Assembly (NCBI GenBank): GCA_003999685.1
Contig: CP021223.1
Location: 1,984,001-2,048,000, forward strand
Source of the DNA: Taiwanofungus camphoratus
Taxonomy: Eukaryota; Basidiomycota; Agaricomycetes; Polyporales; Taiwanofungaceae
Direction of reading: 5' to 3'
Length of the DNA stretch: 64,000 nucleotides
The notes under the pieces were generated by a model. The model was not told where the DNA came from. It did no database searches and saw nothing but the letters and a program-made list of their open reading frames with translations. Numbering within the stretch: the first letter of the stretch is position 1; the number at the start of each line of letters is the position of its first letter. Below, one piece after another: positions 22,071 through 34,981 of the stretch. The translations under genes were made by a program, and so were the position numbers.

Positions 22071-24956
22071 TCACGCGGCAGCGGAGCCGCCGATGGCTTC
22101 CCCGTCACGGGCCTCAGTTTGTTCGCTTCCCGCCGTCCTAGAGTCCACTTCCCGCGCCACTTCGTCTCTCCACCGCCGCTCCACCTCCCCGCACGCCTCC
22201 CGATCGAGCCAGGCCCGCGTCCGCAGTACCACCCCCGTCGCTGCCGTCCCCCGCCGGTGCCGCAGCAGCCATCGCGCCCACGTGAGCGTCGCGTCCACCC
22301 CGTCTACGCGCCGCCAGTGCTCATACGCCGTCTCCAGCGCCTGCGTGTCTAAATCGGGACCGTCCATGCTATCGGTGTCGCCGTGATCACACCCGCCCGC
22401 TTCCGCAGCCTCCGCCTCCTGAGAAAACACCTCCCGCCACACCCGCGCGCTCGGCAGGTACGCCGTCCCGATATGGCGCACACGGCGCACCCGTGCCGCC
22501 GCCGATGACCACCCCGCCGGGTGCCCGTCGGTGCCTGTCCCCTGCGCCGGTGCCGTGTGCTCCCCGATCGCCGACAGCAGCTCCGCGTGTGTCGCCCGTG
22601 AGTACCGCACCAGCAGCATCTCATGCACCGTGCGCAGCGCGCCCGTGTCGCGGATCCGCGAGCTCTCCTTCAGCAGCCGCTGCAGCAACGTCAAATGTAG
22701 CACAAGTAGACATCGTTAGCACGCAAATCATAGGGGCAACTAGGGCCAGGGCTAAAGGTACGCCCGCAGCCCACGCACCTCAAGAAGTCGGACCCGTGCT
22801 TGTGCTCCCGACACTTCTGAGCCGTCTTCGCCTTCGCGGTCGTCTGCTTCGCGGCCGAGGTCGCGGTCGAGCCCCCACACCCACACGGCCTCGAGCCCCT
22901 CGCCCGCCACCGCCTCCCGAGCCTCAACCCACGCACGTTCCACAGCACTTCTGCTCCCTGCCAGCTGTTCCTCCGCGTCGAGCCGCGCGAGCCACACCGG
23001 GGCCGATGTGGGCGCACGGGCAGTGTACTTGCGTGCGAGACGTAGCACCTTCTCGGGCGTACGGCTGGACGGCGGGAGGAGTGCGTGCAGGTGCTGATGC
23101 GACGCAAGAAGTATGATGCATGCAGCCAGGACGGGCGGTGCCGACGAGTGCATGGCGAGTTGCTGCAGAGACGTGATCAGGTATCCTTTCTGCGTGTGGT
23201 GCGCGTGATTAATTGGGTTGATCCGCCCAGTGTGAATGTTATGAATGTGTGAATGTGCATGTGAAGTCGCGGTCGATCAGAATCGGAAGAGCCAGAGAGA
23301 ACGACAGCAGAACGTCAGAGCCGTCCAGAAGAGAAGAGAAGATGCAGGGAAAAAAAGTGAGATTAACTGACCAAGCTGTCATCCAGGTCCTTCGTACACC
23401 ATTCCCTCACAAATTCGGTATACACCCTCGCCAGCTCTTCCACCTGGCCTCCTCCCTGCGCATCGCGCTCGCGCACCGCGCCCACGAGCGCCTCATTTGC
23501 GTCTCGCAGAGCCTCGACAAGCTCCGCGCCGGCCACGCCTGGCTCTAGAAGCCGCCGCGTAGCGGCCAAGCGGATTGCCGCGGGGTCATTCGGGAGTGTG
23601 GCATGCAGCAGGGCGAAGAGGTGTGCAAGCAGCGCGTTTCTTAGCGCAGCTGGGCAGGGGTAGCCCGCGAGCAGCGCGTGCAGGGAGGTGAAGAGCGAGA
23701 TGCGCGGGAGGGCTGGCGCGGCGTGGTCGAATGATTGACATGTTGATCCAAGACGTAGCATATAGATGATCGGGAGATGGGATCAGAGATTGATTGAACG
23801 AGCTGTGGTGAGAAGAGGCGAGAAAGAGATGTACGTGAGGGCTCAACACACCTTTGACCGCGCTCGAGATCACGGACTTCACGATTGCACCCTGCATGAT
23901 CTCCCTGCGCGCTGCCTCGCCAGCACCCTCCTCCTCCGCATCCACCTCCATCTTGTCCATTTCCCCGTCGCCCCTTTCTCCCCGCTTCTCGTGGTCACTC
24001 CCCCTGTCTTCCTCATCATCCGTACCCTTTCCCTTCCCTTTGTCTGTGCCCTTACCCTTGCTCAGGTTCTCCTCGACATCGATGCCCAGAACGCCCCAGC
24101 GGCGCCGCAAGCTTTCCACGAAGCCTAGCTCCATTTTCACGTACTCGCGCCACATCTCGACGCTATCCGCGTTCAGACGCAGCCCGCGCTGCAGGAGCGC
24201 ACGAGCCGCAGACGGCGAAAGGTGCTCGAGCTCGTGTGAGGCGGCGAGGATATAGAGAGCGGGAACATTTGGGTGCAGCTGGAGCGCGCTATTGGTGTGG
24301 ATGGATTCGATATACGGCGAATACGATGTGAGGAGGTGACAAATAATTATAAACGGCAGGAAGGACGTACCGAGCTGTGATGCGCCCGGCAAGCGAGCGC
24401 GCCCCCTCTTTTTTCGCGACTTGGATGTATTGGACCCAGAGCCCGACATCGCCTTTGAATTTCTTGAGTGCGCGTTCGAATATGTGGAATTGTCGCCGGA
24501 CAAGCGCGTAGTCCGATACGGACGGCGGGGACGGGCCCACTTCTGCAATTACAAACAAGATCAACATTACCTCCATTGTTATTGAAACTCATGCTAGCAA
24601 AAAGGCATACTTAGTCGTTCGACGCGTTTGCGGCGGAGAGCCTCGAGGTCCATTTCGTACGCCGCATAGCGCAGGAAGTCGCTTTTTTTTGGGACGCGCC
24701 GGACGAGCGCGGTCTCGAACGCGGTGCGCTTTTGCATGATTTGCTTCACTTCTTTCTGCAAGCGGCACAGCATGAGATGCGGTTCCGCTGAAAACCACGC
24801 GCTGGTAAGGGTCACGTACCTGGGTGAAGAGTCCTTTTTCGACGAGGTCCTTGAGCTCTGTGAGCATCTACAGGTATGCACCCAGATCAGTCGCAGGACT
24901 ACTGTTGTACAGACAAAGTATTTTACCTGCTCCTGTTGGAACTGAACTCTCTCCAT
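22071..24956 (-). CDS. UTP6: U3 snoRNA-associated protein UTP6 (SSU processome)
   Basis: The start exon gives MERVQFQQEQ, which splices (GTAAAA...TGTAG) to MLTELKDLVEKGLFTQ, then KEVKQIMQKRTAFETALVRR and PKKSDFLRYAAYEMDLEALR. This is the diagnostic N-terminus of Utp6. HAT-type helical repeats follow (FHIFERALKKFKGDVGLWVQ, PALYILAASHELEHLS, ARALLQRGLRLNADSVEMWR). An acidic Lys/Glu/Asp-rich insert lies around 23950-24060. Further helical segments run to the stop at 22071. Utp6 belongs to the UTP-B subcomplex needed for early 18S rRNA processing in the nucleolus. Several small introns are needed (for example near 24900, 24850, 24570, 24330, 23760, 23370 and 22720). The central and C-terminal parts are more divergent than the N-terminus, and exon borders there are approximate. 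Confidence 0.9.
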
Positions 24957-25221
24957 GGCTGTCTAGATGAACGAGCAATAAGAGACCTGCTAATCAGTGA
25001 GAAGCAGCGATTGGCGGTCCCGCAGAGGGCAGACGTCGTTTTGAAATGATCGAAGTGCAAGAGGCTCAGAAGAAATTATGGCTGCCACGTGGACTTCCAT
25101 ATGTGGAAGCTGGTGTCGGCGTCGGATTATCTTTGTCGGATATCGATGTTCGGTCGGAGCATCAATCGTCACAGCGAACTCCTTCCTCTGCACCCCATTG
25201 TCGCCGCTCTCTATACCAACC
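24957..25221. promoter_or_regulatory. Divergent promoter, UTP6 / serine-rich gene
   Basis: 265 bp separate the two opposed start codons. No distinct motif is asserted. Confidence 0.4.
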
Positions 25222-26696
25222 ATGCCCACCAGAGCGCACAGAACGACCGGCAGCACCCTCACCCGCACGCACTCCCGCACATCTTCTGGTGGATCGTCCA
25301 AACTGGGCCTAAATCTGCAGTTCACCCAGAAAGATGCACCGCCCCCTAGAATTCCTGACAAAGCGAAGAAGAATACGCATATCCATCACGAAGTGTGTCC
25401 TTTTTTTGCGCTGATCAGTAGGGATTTGTATGCTCAGCGTTTCATTTTCCACTTTTCTACATTTAGCCTGGTGCACGAGGGGGCCTTGGGTACCCATCCA
25501 GGGTCAACAGCAGCCACCACATCCCATCGCGCGAGAACATACAGCCGGCGCAACCGCGACGCCCACCTGGGCCTTTTGCTGCAGTCAGATCCAATGTTGG
25601 CAAGCAGAAAGTGGACTTCAGGATATCCAGCCCGTCCGAGGGCGACGATGACGAATGGGTGTCCAGTGAGAGCGGTGCTGCCACGCCCAGCGGTGCCTCG
25701 GATACAGAAGAGCACAGGACGCTTGTTGAGTCTCCGAGGCTGCCCCTTCCTCCCACCACTTCTCAGGTGAACGGATTCCATAGAGAGGACGTTGAAACCC
25801 CTAAAGCAGAGATACCCCCTCTTCCTCGAGTCGATACCATGCGTCACATAGAGCCTCCTTCACCCGCCTCTACCGCGCGCGATTTTTCTCAACAGCCTCG
25901 GCCTCCACAGCTATTTCGGTCGCAGCAACCAGAGCTCGATGATCAGCGACGTCCACAGATGGAAGCGCAGCCACAGCATGCCCTCCCTCCCGTCACTAAA
26001 GCTCGCTCCGAAACGCATTCTCCCCCACGCACTTCCTCCCCTCCGAAACGCCAATCCATGACCCGACCGCCCTCGACTCACTCAGTAACGAGCAAGTCAG
26101 ATGCTGCTCCTTTACGTCCCCATCCACTTATTCGCGGACATTCATACGGTCACAGCGGCGGTTTTGCGGCAATGCCCGCTCCGCTCGCGCCTCTGACCGT
26201 GGTCTCATCTGATGCCGCACAAGCCCAGATGTCCACGGCCTCTTCTCCCACCAGTATGCGTGCCGGGTCGCCCAGCAGCATCAAGACTGCGTCCGCATCA
26301 CCAAATACGTCGTCTCCACCATCGTCTCAGGCGCATAGGCAGCTCAGGAGGACATCGACTTCATCAGCGCGATCTACAGCCACATTGCCCATCCAGCCGT
26401 CTGCTAGCCAGGTGCAGTTGAGCAGATCAAACCATGATAGACAGCGCACGCTGTCTACGATTTCCTCGTCCTCTTCGTTTGCCGCCCTATCGAACCTTGC
26501 ACATCGATCGACGCCCTCCCCACCGGCCCCCGTTCAATTTGTTTCTCATTTCCCTCCGCCTGAGCGTAGCGGCCTCGAGGCAGCCCATCCATTATTGCCC
26601 CCGCCATATCTTAGCGCGCATTTCACCGTGCTCGCATGTCGTAACCCCATCGCCGAGTCGTATGATAGAGTGATTCGGGCCAAGCAAGGCCGATAA
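25222..26696 (+). CDS. Ser/Pro-rich regulatory protein of unknown function
   Basis: Two exons, 25222-25392 and 25467-26696, join as HE|PGARGG. The start MPTRAHRTTGSTLTRTHSRT leads into GLNLQFTQKDAPPP, then a conserved-looking patch KQKVDFRISSPSEGDDDEWV followed by SSESGAATPS. The rest is long, disordered and rich in Ser, Pro, Thr and Gln, ending YDRVIRAKQGR. The acidic DDDEWVSSESG patch resembles fungal proteins with DUF1752/DUF3295-type regions linked to nutrient signalling, but I hold that loosely. No catalytic domain, signal peptide or membrane segment is seen, so a cytosolic or nuclear scaffold is the likeliest type of product. The gene structure is well supported; the function is not. 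Confidence 0.75.
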
Positions 26697-28730
26697 CTTA
26701 TAGGAGTCTTTCTGCTTAGAGATGTTGTTCACGCCACGTCAAGTACGTGATTATTCGGCGTTCAATTGTGCTATGTGTCGGCTAATCTAATCACCTTTGA
26801 ATAGTTAACCCATGCACAAATCATCATTGGGTAGTTTCATTCATGCTGTCAATCACGCAAGACACTGTGCTATATGTCGTTACTTGTACTGCATAATAAT
26901 GTGTAACCATTAACGGGACGCGTCGAGTGCAGTTTGAACTTTATCGTGAACGCGCAAGCACTGTCACGCTTTTCAATGGTCGGATCCAAAATTAAGACCA
27001 AGACTGAAGGCGAGATCAGGACCATGCCGAGATCCCGGTTAGTGCAATAATTTGGAACTGAACATACCGTTAGTATGCTGTTAGCATTTCAAATTACCGG
27101 CACGCAGTCGCACATCAACCTTCGTCCTTATCTTCACGTAGAACTGTACTGCACTGCGGCGGCCGGTAAGGTGCGTCTAAGCCTGCAGTTCTTCATCTTC
27201 GCGATTTCTCCGCCCTCGTCGGTGCTTCTATGCGGACAAACTTCGCGGTGGAATGTATTTCTGTTGTCTGAACGCTAAACGCGGATACCCCGCTTCTGCA
27301 GCTCCTTTCCCCGTAATATCGTATAGGTATTCTAAGTCCGCCCCTGCGCGAATGCAGTACTTACTCGCGCGATGAGCACATAAGACATATGCCATGTCGG
27401 TCCTGAAGCGAAGAGCCAGGATTGGTATTCCGTTATTCCAAGGATGCGAAGGGATTCCGGACCTGATGTTCGCGTCGTCGTGAAGGCGTTGTTCGCCATC
27501 CCGTGTTCCCCGTTACCTGATCGGTGTCGCAAGCATGGCTCAAAACATTCCAGTGGTACGATGGTTTTGTAGGCAATTGATGTAGAGATGGGTAGCCACC
27601 ACCCTTATCGCGGACATGATTGTTGAATCCGGGACGTGCTGACTTGATATGATGCAAAGCTCCCCTGGATGGTCACAGGCCCTTTCTCGCTCCCAACGTG
27701 CTAGGGGTGTGCCAGATGATGTATGTCGCGAGCGTACGCTGCAGCAGGTAAACTGATAAGTGATTTTGTTCTCTAACCTGCATGGTATTTTTACACCTGC
27801 AATGTCACCGGTCTGTCACCGCTGTGGCCAAACTCAGCGGGCGAAGGATACCTGCAGGTTTGAGTTCGGTCATTCTCAGCTGAGCTCCCTCGTATACATA
27901 TCCTATTTGCGCACGCCTGTCCCTTCCGAGGTCGGACTAGCATGCATGAGCAGAAAATGACCCGGGTCGGTGGTTCATAAAGTGATCCATATTCTCTGAT
28001 TGCACATTTTGCCTATCTTAACATCAATCTGCCATTGCAATCCTTCTGGGCTAGCACCCTGGCAACGTCTCAACGTGCACGTGTATCTGCTTCTACCAGT
28101 TCCGCACCTCCCCTGGTCCGTTTCTCTTGGCATGTCGAATGGCTAAATCTGCTTGGAAGACTGTGTCCAAGTGCAGAGTGCGAATGGTATAGTTTTTTTG
28201 CAATCCCATGCCCCTAACGTAACCCTATCATAGTATCAGCACCTAGATCTTCGAGTACCTACAACCTGATGGACAATGACACCCAGAACAATGTGCTTAG
28301 CAGTCCTTAGCCTTCCGGGTTATTTTCCCATTGATTTTGCAAATCCGAGTTGCCACGGATGAAGTTGCTACTGGGATTTGGGCTATGGGTGTGGTTTACC
28401 TTCACCTCGGGCCCGATCCTACGTGCACTGCATGCGCTTTCAAACGTCGTGATTATCAGCCACACGTTACAAGGGCACGATGAAAGTGTCAACATATATA
28501 CGTGCATGGCCCCCTACTATCTCAACTCTGTTAAGACGTTCTATCGTTGTTTAAGGCAGAGTTCCACATGCTATGCTCAAAGCGTACACTGCCTTGCAGC
28601 TTTCTTATTGAAGTGTATTGTCCTGTTACGTATCTCCCTACTGGAAGTTCTCCGCTTGTGTTCTCACATTGAATCAATTCCTCTTCAGAGTACCCTCGCT
28701 ACTATACTTGTCTCGCACTAATTGACAGGT
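26697..28730. other. Gene-poor interval
   Basis: About 2 kb without a gene or clear repeat that I can support. Open frames here are short and lack recognisable domains. Confidence 0.55.
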
Positions 28731-29640
28731 GTACAGGTACGGTTTCAAATGTGGTCATCAGCTGACCGGTATATTGACTACCAGCAGTTGCCGACTCATT
28801 TGTGCCCTGGTGCTCTGACTGAGTTATCATACCAAGGCTGGTCAAATTCCCAGTATAATGGGTGTCCATCCCAGACCAATGACTAATACCTTGCATTTGG
28901 TCAAGCGCCGTATGAATTCCATTCGGTGAGCACATATCACTCACGTTTTCATGCCTATGAAGGAACGGGACTCCAAGATTGGAACAATATATATCATGTC
29001 CCGCAAAGAAGACAAGCCTCAATGTCACAATTTCTTTCCAGACAATTAGTTCGGATCTCACCCACTTGCTTGGCTTGCACTCTTCTTATCCCGGCGTCTG
29101 TCCACTTGAAGTTCAAGATTATATCAGTATATCATCAGCTCTTGGTTGGAATATAACCTGCCACTTTCCTAGCGACTTCGCTGCTCGGGATCGGCCTTTG
29201 TACACACAAAACGTGATATTTCAAAGAGCCAACTTGCCCGCTGCAGCATTCCATCATCGCCAGAAAAGGGTATAGGCACAGACCGGCCAGAAAGACGGAC
29301 TGTCACAGTCAAAGGATTTCACACGTTTGAACAATTACGATGCTTATGAATTCGAGATCCGAAATGAACGCGAGACAATATTCATATCTCAAAAGTGGAA
29401 TGATATCGATTGCGGTGCTCCCCTTCATGAATGTGCGAGTACAAGGGGGGAAAACACCAAGGCATTGAGCCGAGTCCGAGGGAATATCACCTGCCAGTGG
29501 GATTATCGTGCAGGCCTTACTCAAAGTTTCCACTGGACCAAGGCAGATACAATAGCTGCTGGGCATCCAGACAGCGCCAGTATTTATCATGCCTAGTGCA
29601 ACTAGAACATCAACGAGCGACTGTATCCTAGTATGATCCT
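28730..29640 (+). pseudogene. Possible decayed gene, unrecognised
   Basis: Coding-like text appears on the plus strand in changing frames. It includes WSSADRYIDYQQLPTHLCPG near 28750, YLAFGQAPYEFHSVSTYHSR near 28890, LGLHSSYPGVCPLEVQDYI near 29070, RPLYTQNVIFQRANLPAAAF near 29200, RRTVTVKGFHTFEQLRC near 29290, and REYHLPVGLSCRPYSKFPLD near 29485. The composition is protein-like and the order continuous, but frames change more often than plausible introns allow. I do not recognise the family. Alternatives are chance open frames, or a real gene on the minus strand, where open frames also exist at 28702-29061 and 29309-29590. Confidence 0.3.
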
Positions 29641-29983
29641 CTGCATGTCAGATCAGATTCAAGTTATGTCGTAGAGCGCCGGGGCGTTGTGTTGGGGTGT
29701 CGGGCGTAATGTCAATGAAGAGCACAATGTAATAATATTCGTGTAACGAGGGTCGTCCCACGGCGCTGCCAAATAGAAATGAATATATGTTATTTGATAC
29801 AGGCAACTTTTATGTACGTCCCGGCACTTCACTACAATTGTTCTATCGCTACAAATAATCTCAACTCTGTCTGCCTCAGCTTGCCGTTGACATGATGATC
29901 TGTGCAGTTATGCAGATCAGTGACAAGCAGCCAATTTTATGGTCCATATAAGTAGAGAGCCATAGTTTGAACTTATACCGACG

Positions 29984-31124
29984 TCAACAAATATCCTCAT
30001 ATTCATCATCTACACCCAGGTACTTCTTGATTTCAGTAGGATCGACAGAAGTTTGCCGCGTAAAGTGTGATAGTAGAAGCACGTAATTGTCTGCATCATG
30101 AGAATCATCAGCTCCATCCTTGATTTTCTTTTCCACCGGAAACGAATGATGGTCTCCAGATAGAGGAAAAATACTCACCTGTCCAGCGCACTGCAGCTTC
30201 TCTTGCAAGGGTCACTGCGCGCCGCTTCTCCTCAACCTTTACGGGGTCGCATGCACCATACTGAGCGAGCTCTGCCTCAAGCTCTGCCAGTTCCTTCCGT
30301 TTGAAGCCGAGTTGCGTCAGCGCGGCCGTGCGTTCATCCTGCAGTAATAACGCATGTCAGTATATTGTCGGAATAAGGTGCCCCGAGAAAAGAAACCGAC
30401 ACTATCAGGTCTCGCGGCTTTCTCTGCTTCGATAGAGGTGTGGAGCTCGGCAAGCTGGGCACGGTGATTGGCTTCGTTCTCCTTAACTGCATTCAAGCGG
30501 ATTTGCATCTGCGAATAACACGCATATACCGCGACCACAAGTAACAGGTCAACATTATTCGGAAGCGAAAAATAGCATGTACCATGGCTCCTCGTTGCGA
30601 GGGAAAGCTCCAGAAGACTGGAAGAATGAATGTATGCGCAAAATTTGTTATCAAGAGGGAGAGCGATGTGTCAACAGCGCATGCATGAAAGCGCACAGTT
30701 GGATGACCCGATCTTATCCGCTTGTACGAGCCCATCATCTACCAGGCCCTGCAACACCTCCTTGACAGACTGCGATACTGCAAGGACGTATCACATCGGC
30801 AGTTAATTTTAGCAGACTGTCTAAGACGATGGAGATTAAGAGCACTGACCGATCCCCTTCATCTTCGGGCCTAGCTTCTCAAGCTCTTTCAGCTTGAGCC
30901 TTGTGAGCGATCACTATCTGTAAATCCATAGGTAATCATACCTGGAAAAAATCCTTCTGTATTTACATAGTCAGAATAGATAAAGTAGGTCATCAAAGAG
31001 AGAATACTTGCTGTCTCATGGAAAATCTCGAGCAGCTTGAAGCGCTTTTCTTCAGCCGAGAGTCCACGAGGAGCCTGGTACACGCGTGAGTATCAGCAAG
31101 AGGTCAGTGAGAATAACAAACCAT
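29984..31124 (-). CDS. MND1: Meiotic nuclear division protein 1 (Hop2-Mnd1 recombination factor)
   Basis: The family signature is clear: GLSAEEKRFKLLEIFHET, KDFFQ, LKELEKLGPKMKGI, VKEVLQGLVDDGLV, FWSFPSQRGA, then a coiled coil (QIRLNAVKENEANHRAQLAE) and AVRWTDN near the C-terminus, ending YLGVDDEYEDIC. Mnd1 with Hop2 helps Dmc1/Rad51 strand invasion in meiosis. The exon structure is extreme. Exon 1 is only the start codon (31122-31124), exon 2 is 31012-31074, exon 3 is 15 nt (30942-30956, encoding KDFFQ), and exon 4 starts at 30892. The exon 2-3 junction works only with a GC donor (ACA|GCAAGT), giving a GC-AG intron at 30957-31011. Length is about 200 residues, normal for the family. The reading frame looks intact. 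Confidence 0.92.
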
Positions 31125-31716
31125 CTTAGTATTAAGATTAAGTAGAGTGTGGATGAATGACCACGGGCAGAATGCGGTACCTGTCTAGAAGTTATTCGGG
31201 GCAAGCGACCCCGATCTTGACGCGTTTCAATTTCCTCTGCTGCCAGAACAACGCGTTAAGATCACGTGCTCAGCACACCGAGGTCACTCATTGCTAGTTC
31301 CTTCCGCCACACCATTAAAAGGGGAGCTATGAAACTATCTAGCATACACTGCTCGCTAGGAGCCGCGAAGACTCGGTCGACGATTACATCGAATAGCTGC
31401 GTTAAAATACTGTCCGTGCGAGGAATCATGCAAGATAGACCTAGGGCATAGAAGGAAGGAGAGGAAAGCGTAGTCCGAGTGTGTAGCAGAAGAAACGATG
31501 CGATGCGAAACAACGAAGAACAAAATGTAATGAGATGACTCATGATATGTTATAACAGGACGCGTGCAAAGAAATGAATGTACGAGAGGTAAGGGTACTG
31601 CAGAAACAAAATACACGAATGAGATGAGTGCGTGCGAGCAAGGGAGTTGAACTACCGATCCGGATTGCGCGTGCAGTTGTCTCAAATAACAATTGCAGGG
31701 TGAGGACAGCGTTGAA

Positions 31717-34700
31717 CTACCGAACGAGATCGAAGCGTTGGTCGCTGGACGGGTAGCGATACGCGACAAACTCTGTGTCTTGTTCGACTAACTCTGCGAT
31801 GTTTTTCCGTGATGCAACGGACATCCTGGGCGCACTACTATGGGCGGACCCTGGGCCACTGTATCCATTCACCGCCCCGTGCTCGGGGTCAGATCCAGAT
31901 GTCCTGAATGCAGCATAGTCAGCTGCATCAGCATTCCCGTATCCGACCTTGCTGTCGTGGTCTGTCGACTTCTTTCCGAAAAGCGACGAGAGTCCAAACT
32001 TACTCCTGCGCTGTCTTGGTTTCCCAGGAGTCTGGATGGAACGTGGGGTCACCCGCCCGCCCTGCCACTGGCTTAGTGAAAAGCGTGAAGCACCAAACTC
32101 GCCGTACTTCCGCTCCTCTGCCAGGAAGGGAGGGACGTTGAAGGTACTGCGAGAAAATGTACCTTTGGGAGGCAAGCTCTGCATAGCAGAGTATGGCTGC
32201 GACCCCAAGCCGCCAAACGATTGCCGTCGCGACTCAGCAGTACGGAACGGCGCCTGAGGAGGGAGCAGTTTGTCATCACCGGAGAGGGGAATCGCGAGAT
32301 GGTTGTAGGTGTATATGGTCTGCGGACGGACGTCTGGCATAGGGTGGTCAGGAAACTCGACGGATGATTCGCCCGGGATGGGAGGCAAAGACTTGTCCCG
32401 CCGCAAAGCAACAGACTGTGGCCTGATTGACTGAGCTGTCACTGGGGTTTGCGGTCCCGCAGAGCTTGACAATGTCTTCGGCGAGCCCTGCGTGGTTCGC
32501 CCACGCACGTCCAACTCCGGTGAGTTGCGGTCGCCAGAGGGTACATGGTGTTCCTGGTCGGCGCTATTTTTGCGACTGTCACTCCCGGCCTCTTTCTCAC
32601 CGACGGGATGGCGTGACGAGGTAGGAGATGGGACAAGGCTAGATGGTGCAGTGGGAGGCGAAGCAGCATACGGAGAGAAGACATTAGGAGAGGCAGATGA
32701 GGGCAGGGAGGGCGTAGAGACGTGCCGTCTCGAAGAGGTACCCCGGTCCCGATCCACGAGATAGGACAGCGGAGGTGGAGGCGCCAGAGGTGTGTCGTCT
32801 TCAACCCTATCCAGCGATCGTGAATGGGTACGGCCGGTTAGACGTGTTCCGGTCTTTGAAGCTGACCCAGTGACTATTTTCCAGATCTTCTTCAGGCCGT
32901 TCTTCTTCTTCGGCGCTTGCGTTGTGGGAATGTCCGTTCTCTCCGGTAACAACTGCCTTTGTGGCCAAGACTCTCCCATGCGGAGAGTTGGTGTGTTGCC
33001 ACCCATGTCAACACCGACATTGGGCGGGGGAAACTGCCGCTCCCGGTCTAGAGCAACACTAATAAAGTGACAGTATTAAGCATCAAGTCGAGTGATGAGA
33101 ACGTAGCACATACTGCATGTCAACCATACTGCCTGATGGGGCCAAGCTATCCCCACTCCTCCAGGCCGAACTGAGATTTTTGAACCCAAAGAAGCGAGAT
33201 CGTCTGGGAGATGAAGCTGACCCAATGCTCTGCATGTCCGAGAATGATGCTTGCGAGTATGCTCGCAACAAGGTCTGGGGTCGGTCGCCAGTCGTCACCA
33301 CGCTACTCGGTCGAGGCGAAAATGACTGAGAGTATCGCGAGTCGCTACCCCTGACTCCAGAGAAGAATCCGCTGTCCGTCTGGAGCATCTGACCTGGGAT
33401 AGGCATAGAGTAAACGGAGGTAACGTCTGCGAGGGAGCCACGCGAAGACTTCCTGGCGCGGCTCCTCTCGCGCCTCTCTTCCTTCCGCCTGCGCTCGCGT
33501 TCCTCCTTTTCCTCCTTGCGAACGTCGACGTATTCGACAATCATGCCGTTCTCTAACAATGTGACCTCACGACCATGACTTTGAGCATGTGCAGCCATGG
33601 CAGTCGAGGGCATGGATGCGGAACGTGGAGACTTGATGCGCACACCGCCCGCAGCATCTTCTGCCAGCTGTACGCTACTGCCGACTTCATATGCAGACCG
33701 TCGCAGTTGAGAATACGTATCACGCATTCTGTCCTCCAGTAACTGAGACTCCCGCATTGCCCGTGCACGCGCCAGCGCATCTGCTTCAAGCAAACTTCGC
33801 TGAGACTTGACGTACTGGTCCAATGTCTGCTGTCGTGATGAGGGTTCCTTGGGGTTCTGTAGTAAAGCAAAGGATGCCATGAGTGCATCTAATATATGCA
33901 TAAACAAAATCCCCACCATGTTAGTCCAGACACGCAGGTTTTCTTCAGTCAACGGTTGTCCTCTAGCCCTTGGTCTGGACGACTTCTCTGGATTGAAATT
34001 TCCGGCTGCGATTTCTTCCTGTTCCCGATGGACGAGTTCCTCGTACTGGACGTCGCTTTCGCGGCCCCAGACACCGGGGCTCGTCACGTCAACATCTGCC
34101 ATATCCTGGTCACGCATGGCACACTCTACGCAAACCTCTTCTTTTGGGACTTGTGGTGGAACATAGACAGGGTTCATAGAGTTTTGCGCGGGAGGCGGTG
34201 TGATATAGGTTGGATGTTGGGCATACGCACGAGGGTTGGGTGAAATGTGCACTTGCATAGCAGAGGGGTTGTATGATGGACTGGCTGAAAGAGGAACGAT
34301 GGGCGACGTAACGGAAGTGCTCGGCCCAGCACCGGCACCTGCAGCAGGTAACGAAGGATGCCGTAGCGTCGACTGCAAAAAAGATCCAAACTGATCTTGT
34401 GAGTGTCTGAGAAGCGACGGGCGTTGGCCCATGTCTTGATTATATGGGACAATCTCCGCGGCGGCACGCCTAATTTCGCGAGAGGCTGAGCTGGCCTTTG
34501 ACGGTCTTCGTTGGAGTTGCTCCTCGCGGCTGAGGCGGTCAATGAGGCGGGTAGGGCTCCCAGGCGGCAGGGAGCTCGGTAGCGTGTCCTCCGCCTTGGG
34601 CGACTGCGCCTGCTGGTTCATGGCTGGCGTTGCGACCTGCGGAGAACAGTCACGCTCCTCATCTGCTGGACCCTCTACGAGCTTCTCGCCCACCCAGGAG

Positions 34701-34981
34701 TTGGGAGTGCTGTTCATGGCCGGATAATCAACCCAGCTACTCCGCGAGCCGGCGCTTGTGCCCGTGGGCCGTTCAGAGCGCTCATCATACGCCCATGCCG
34801 GCCTACGTGCGGATGGAATGGATTTGGAAGGAGACGCGAGCGTGGGATATCGATTATCCTTGAGGTCGAAATTGGTGATGGTCAGGCGGTTGGAGAAGTC
34901 GTTGATGTGAGGCAGGCCCGTTGATACCTCGTTGAATGCGGGACCGGTGTCAGGAGGCGCAAGTTGCAATGCGGTGGCCAT
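31717..34981 (-). CDS. Large disordered protein, conserved-looking, function unknown
   Basis: Three exons. The start is the ATG at 34981 (MATALQLAPPDTGPAFNEVS), the first intron removes about 33856-33912 after RVWTNM, the second runs at about 33052-33114 after MVDM, and the stop is at 31717. The protein is over 1,000 residues, mostly Ser/Pro-rich and disordered. More ordered patches are EEVCVECAMRDQDMADVDV with GVWGRESD, a Cys-pair motif I associate with an uncharacterised basidiomycete family, followed by PLTEENLRVWTNM. A charged helix RKEEKEERERRRKEERRER and a basic patch KKKNGLKKIWKIVTGS follow. Nothing points to an enzyme. A cytoskeletal or polarity scaffold would fit, but this is a guess. 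The open frame extends upstream to 35101, but that part reads like leader sequence. Confidence 0.8.
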
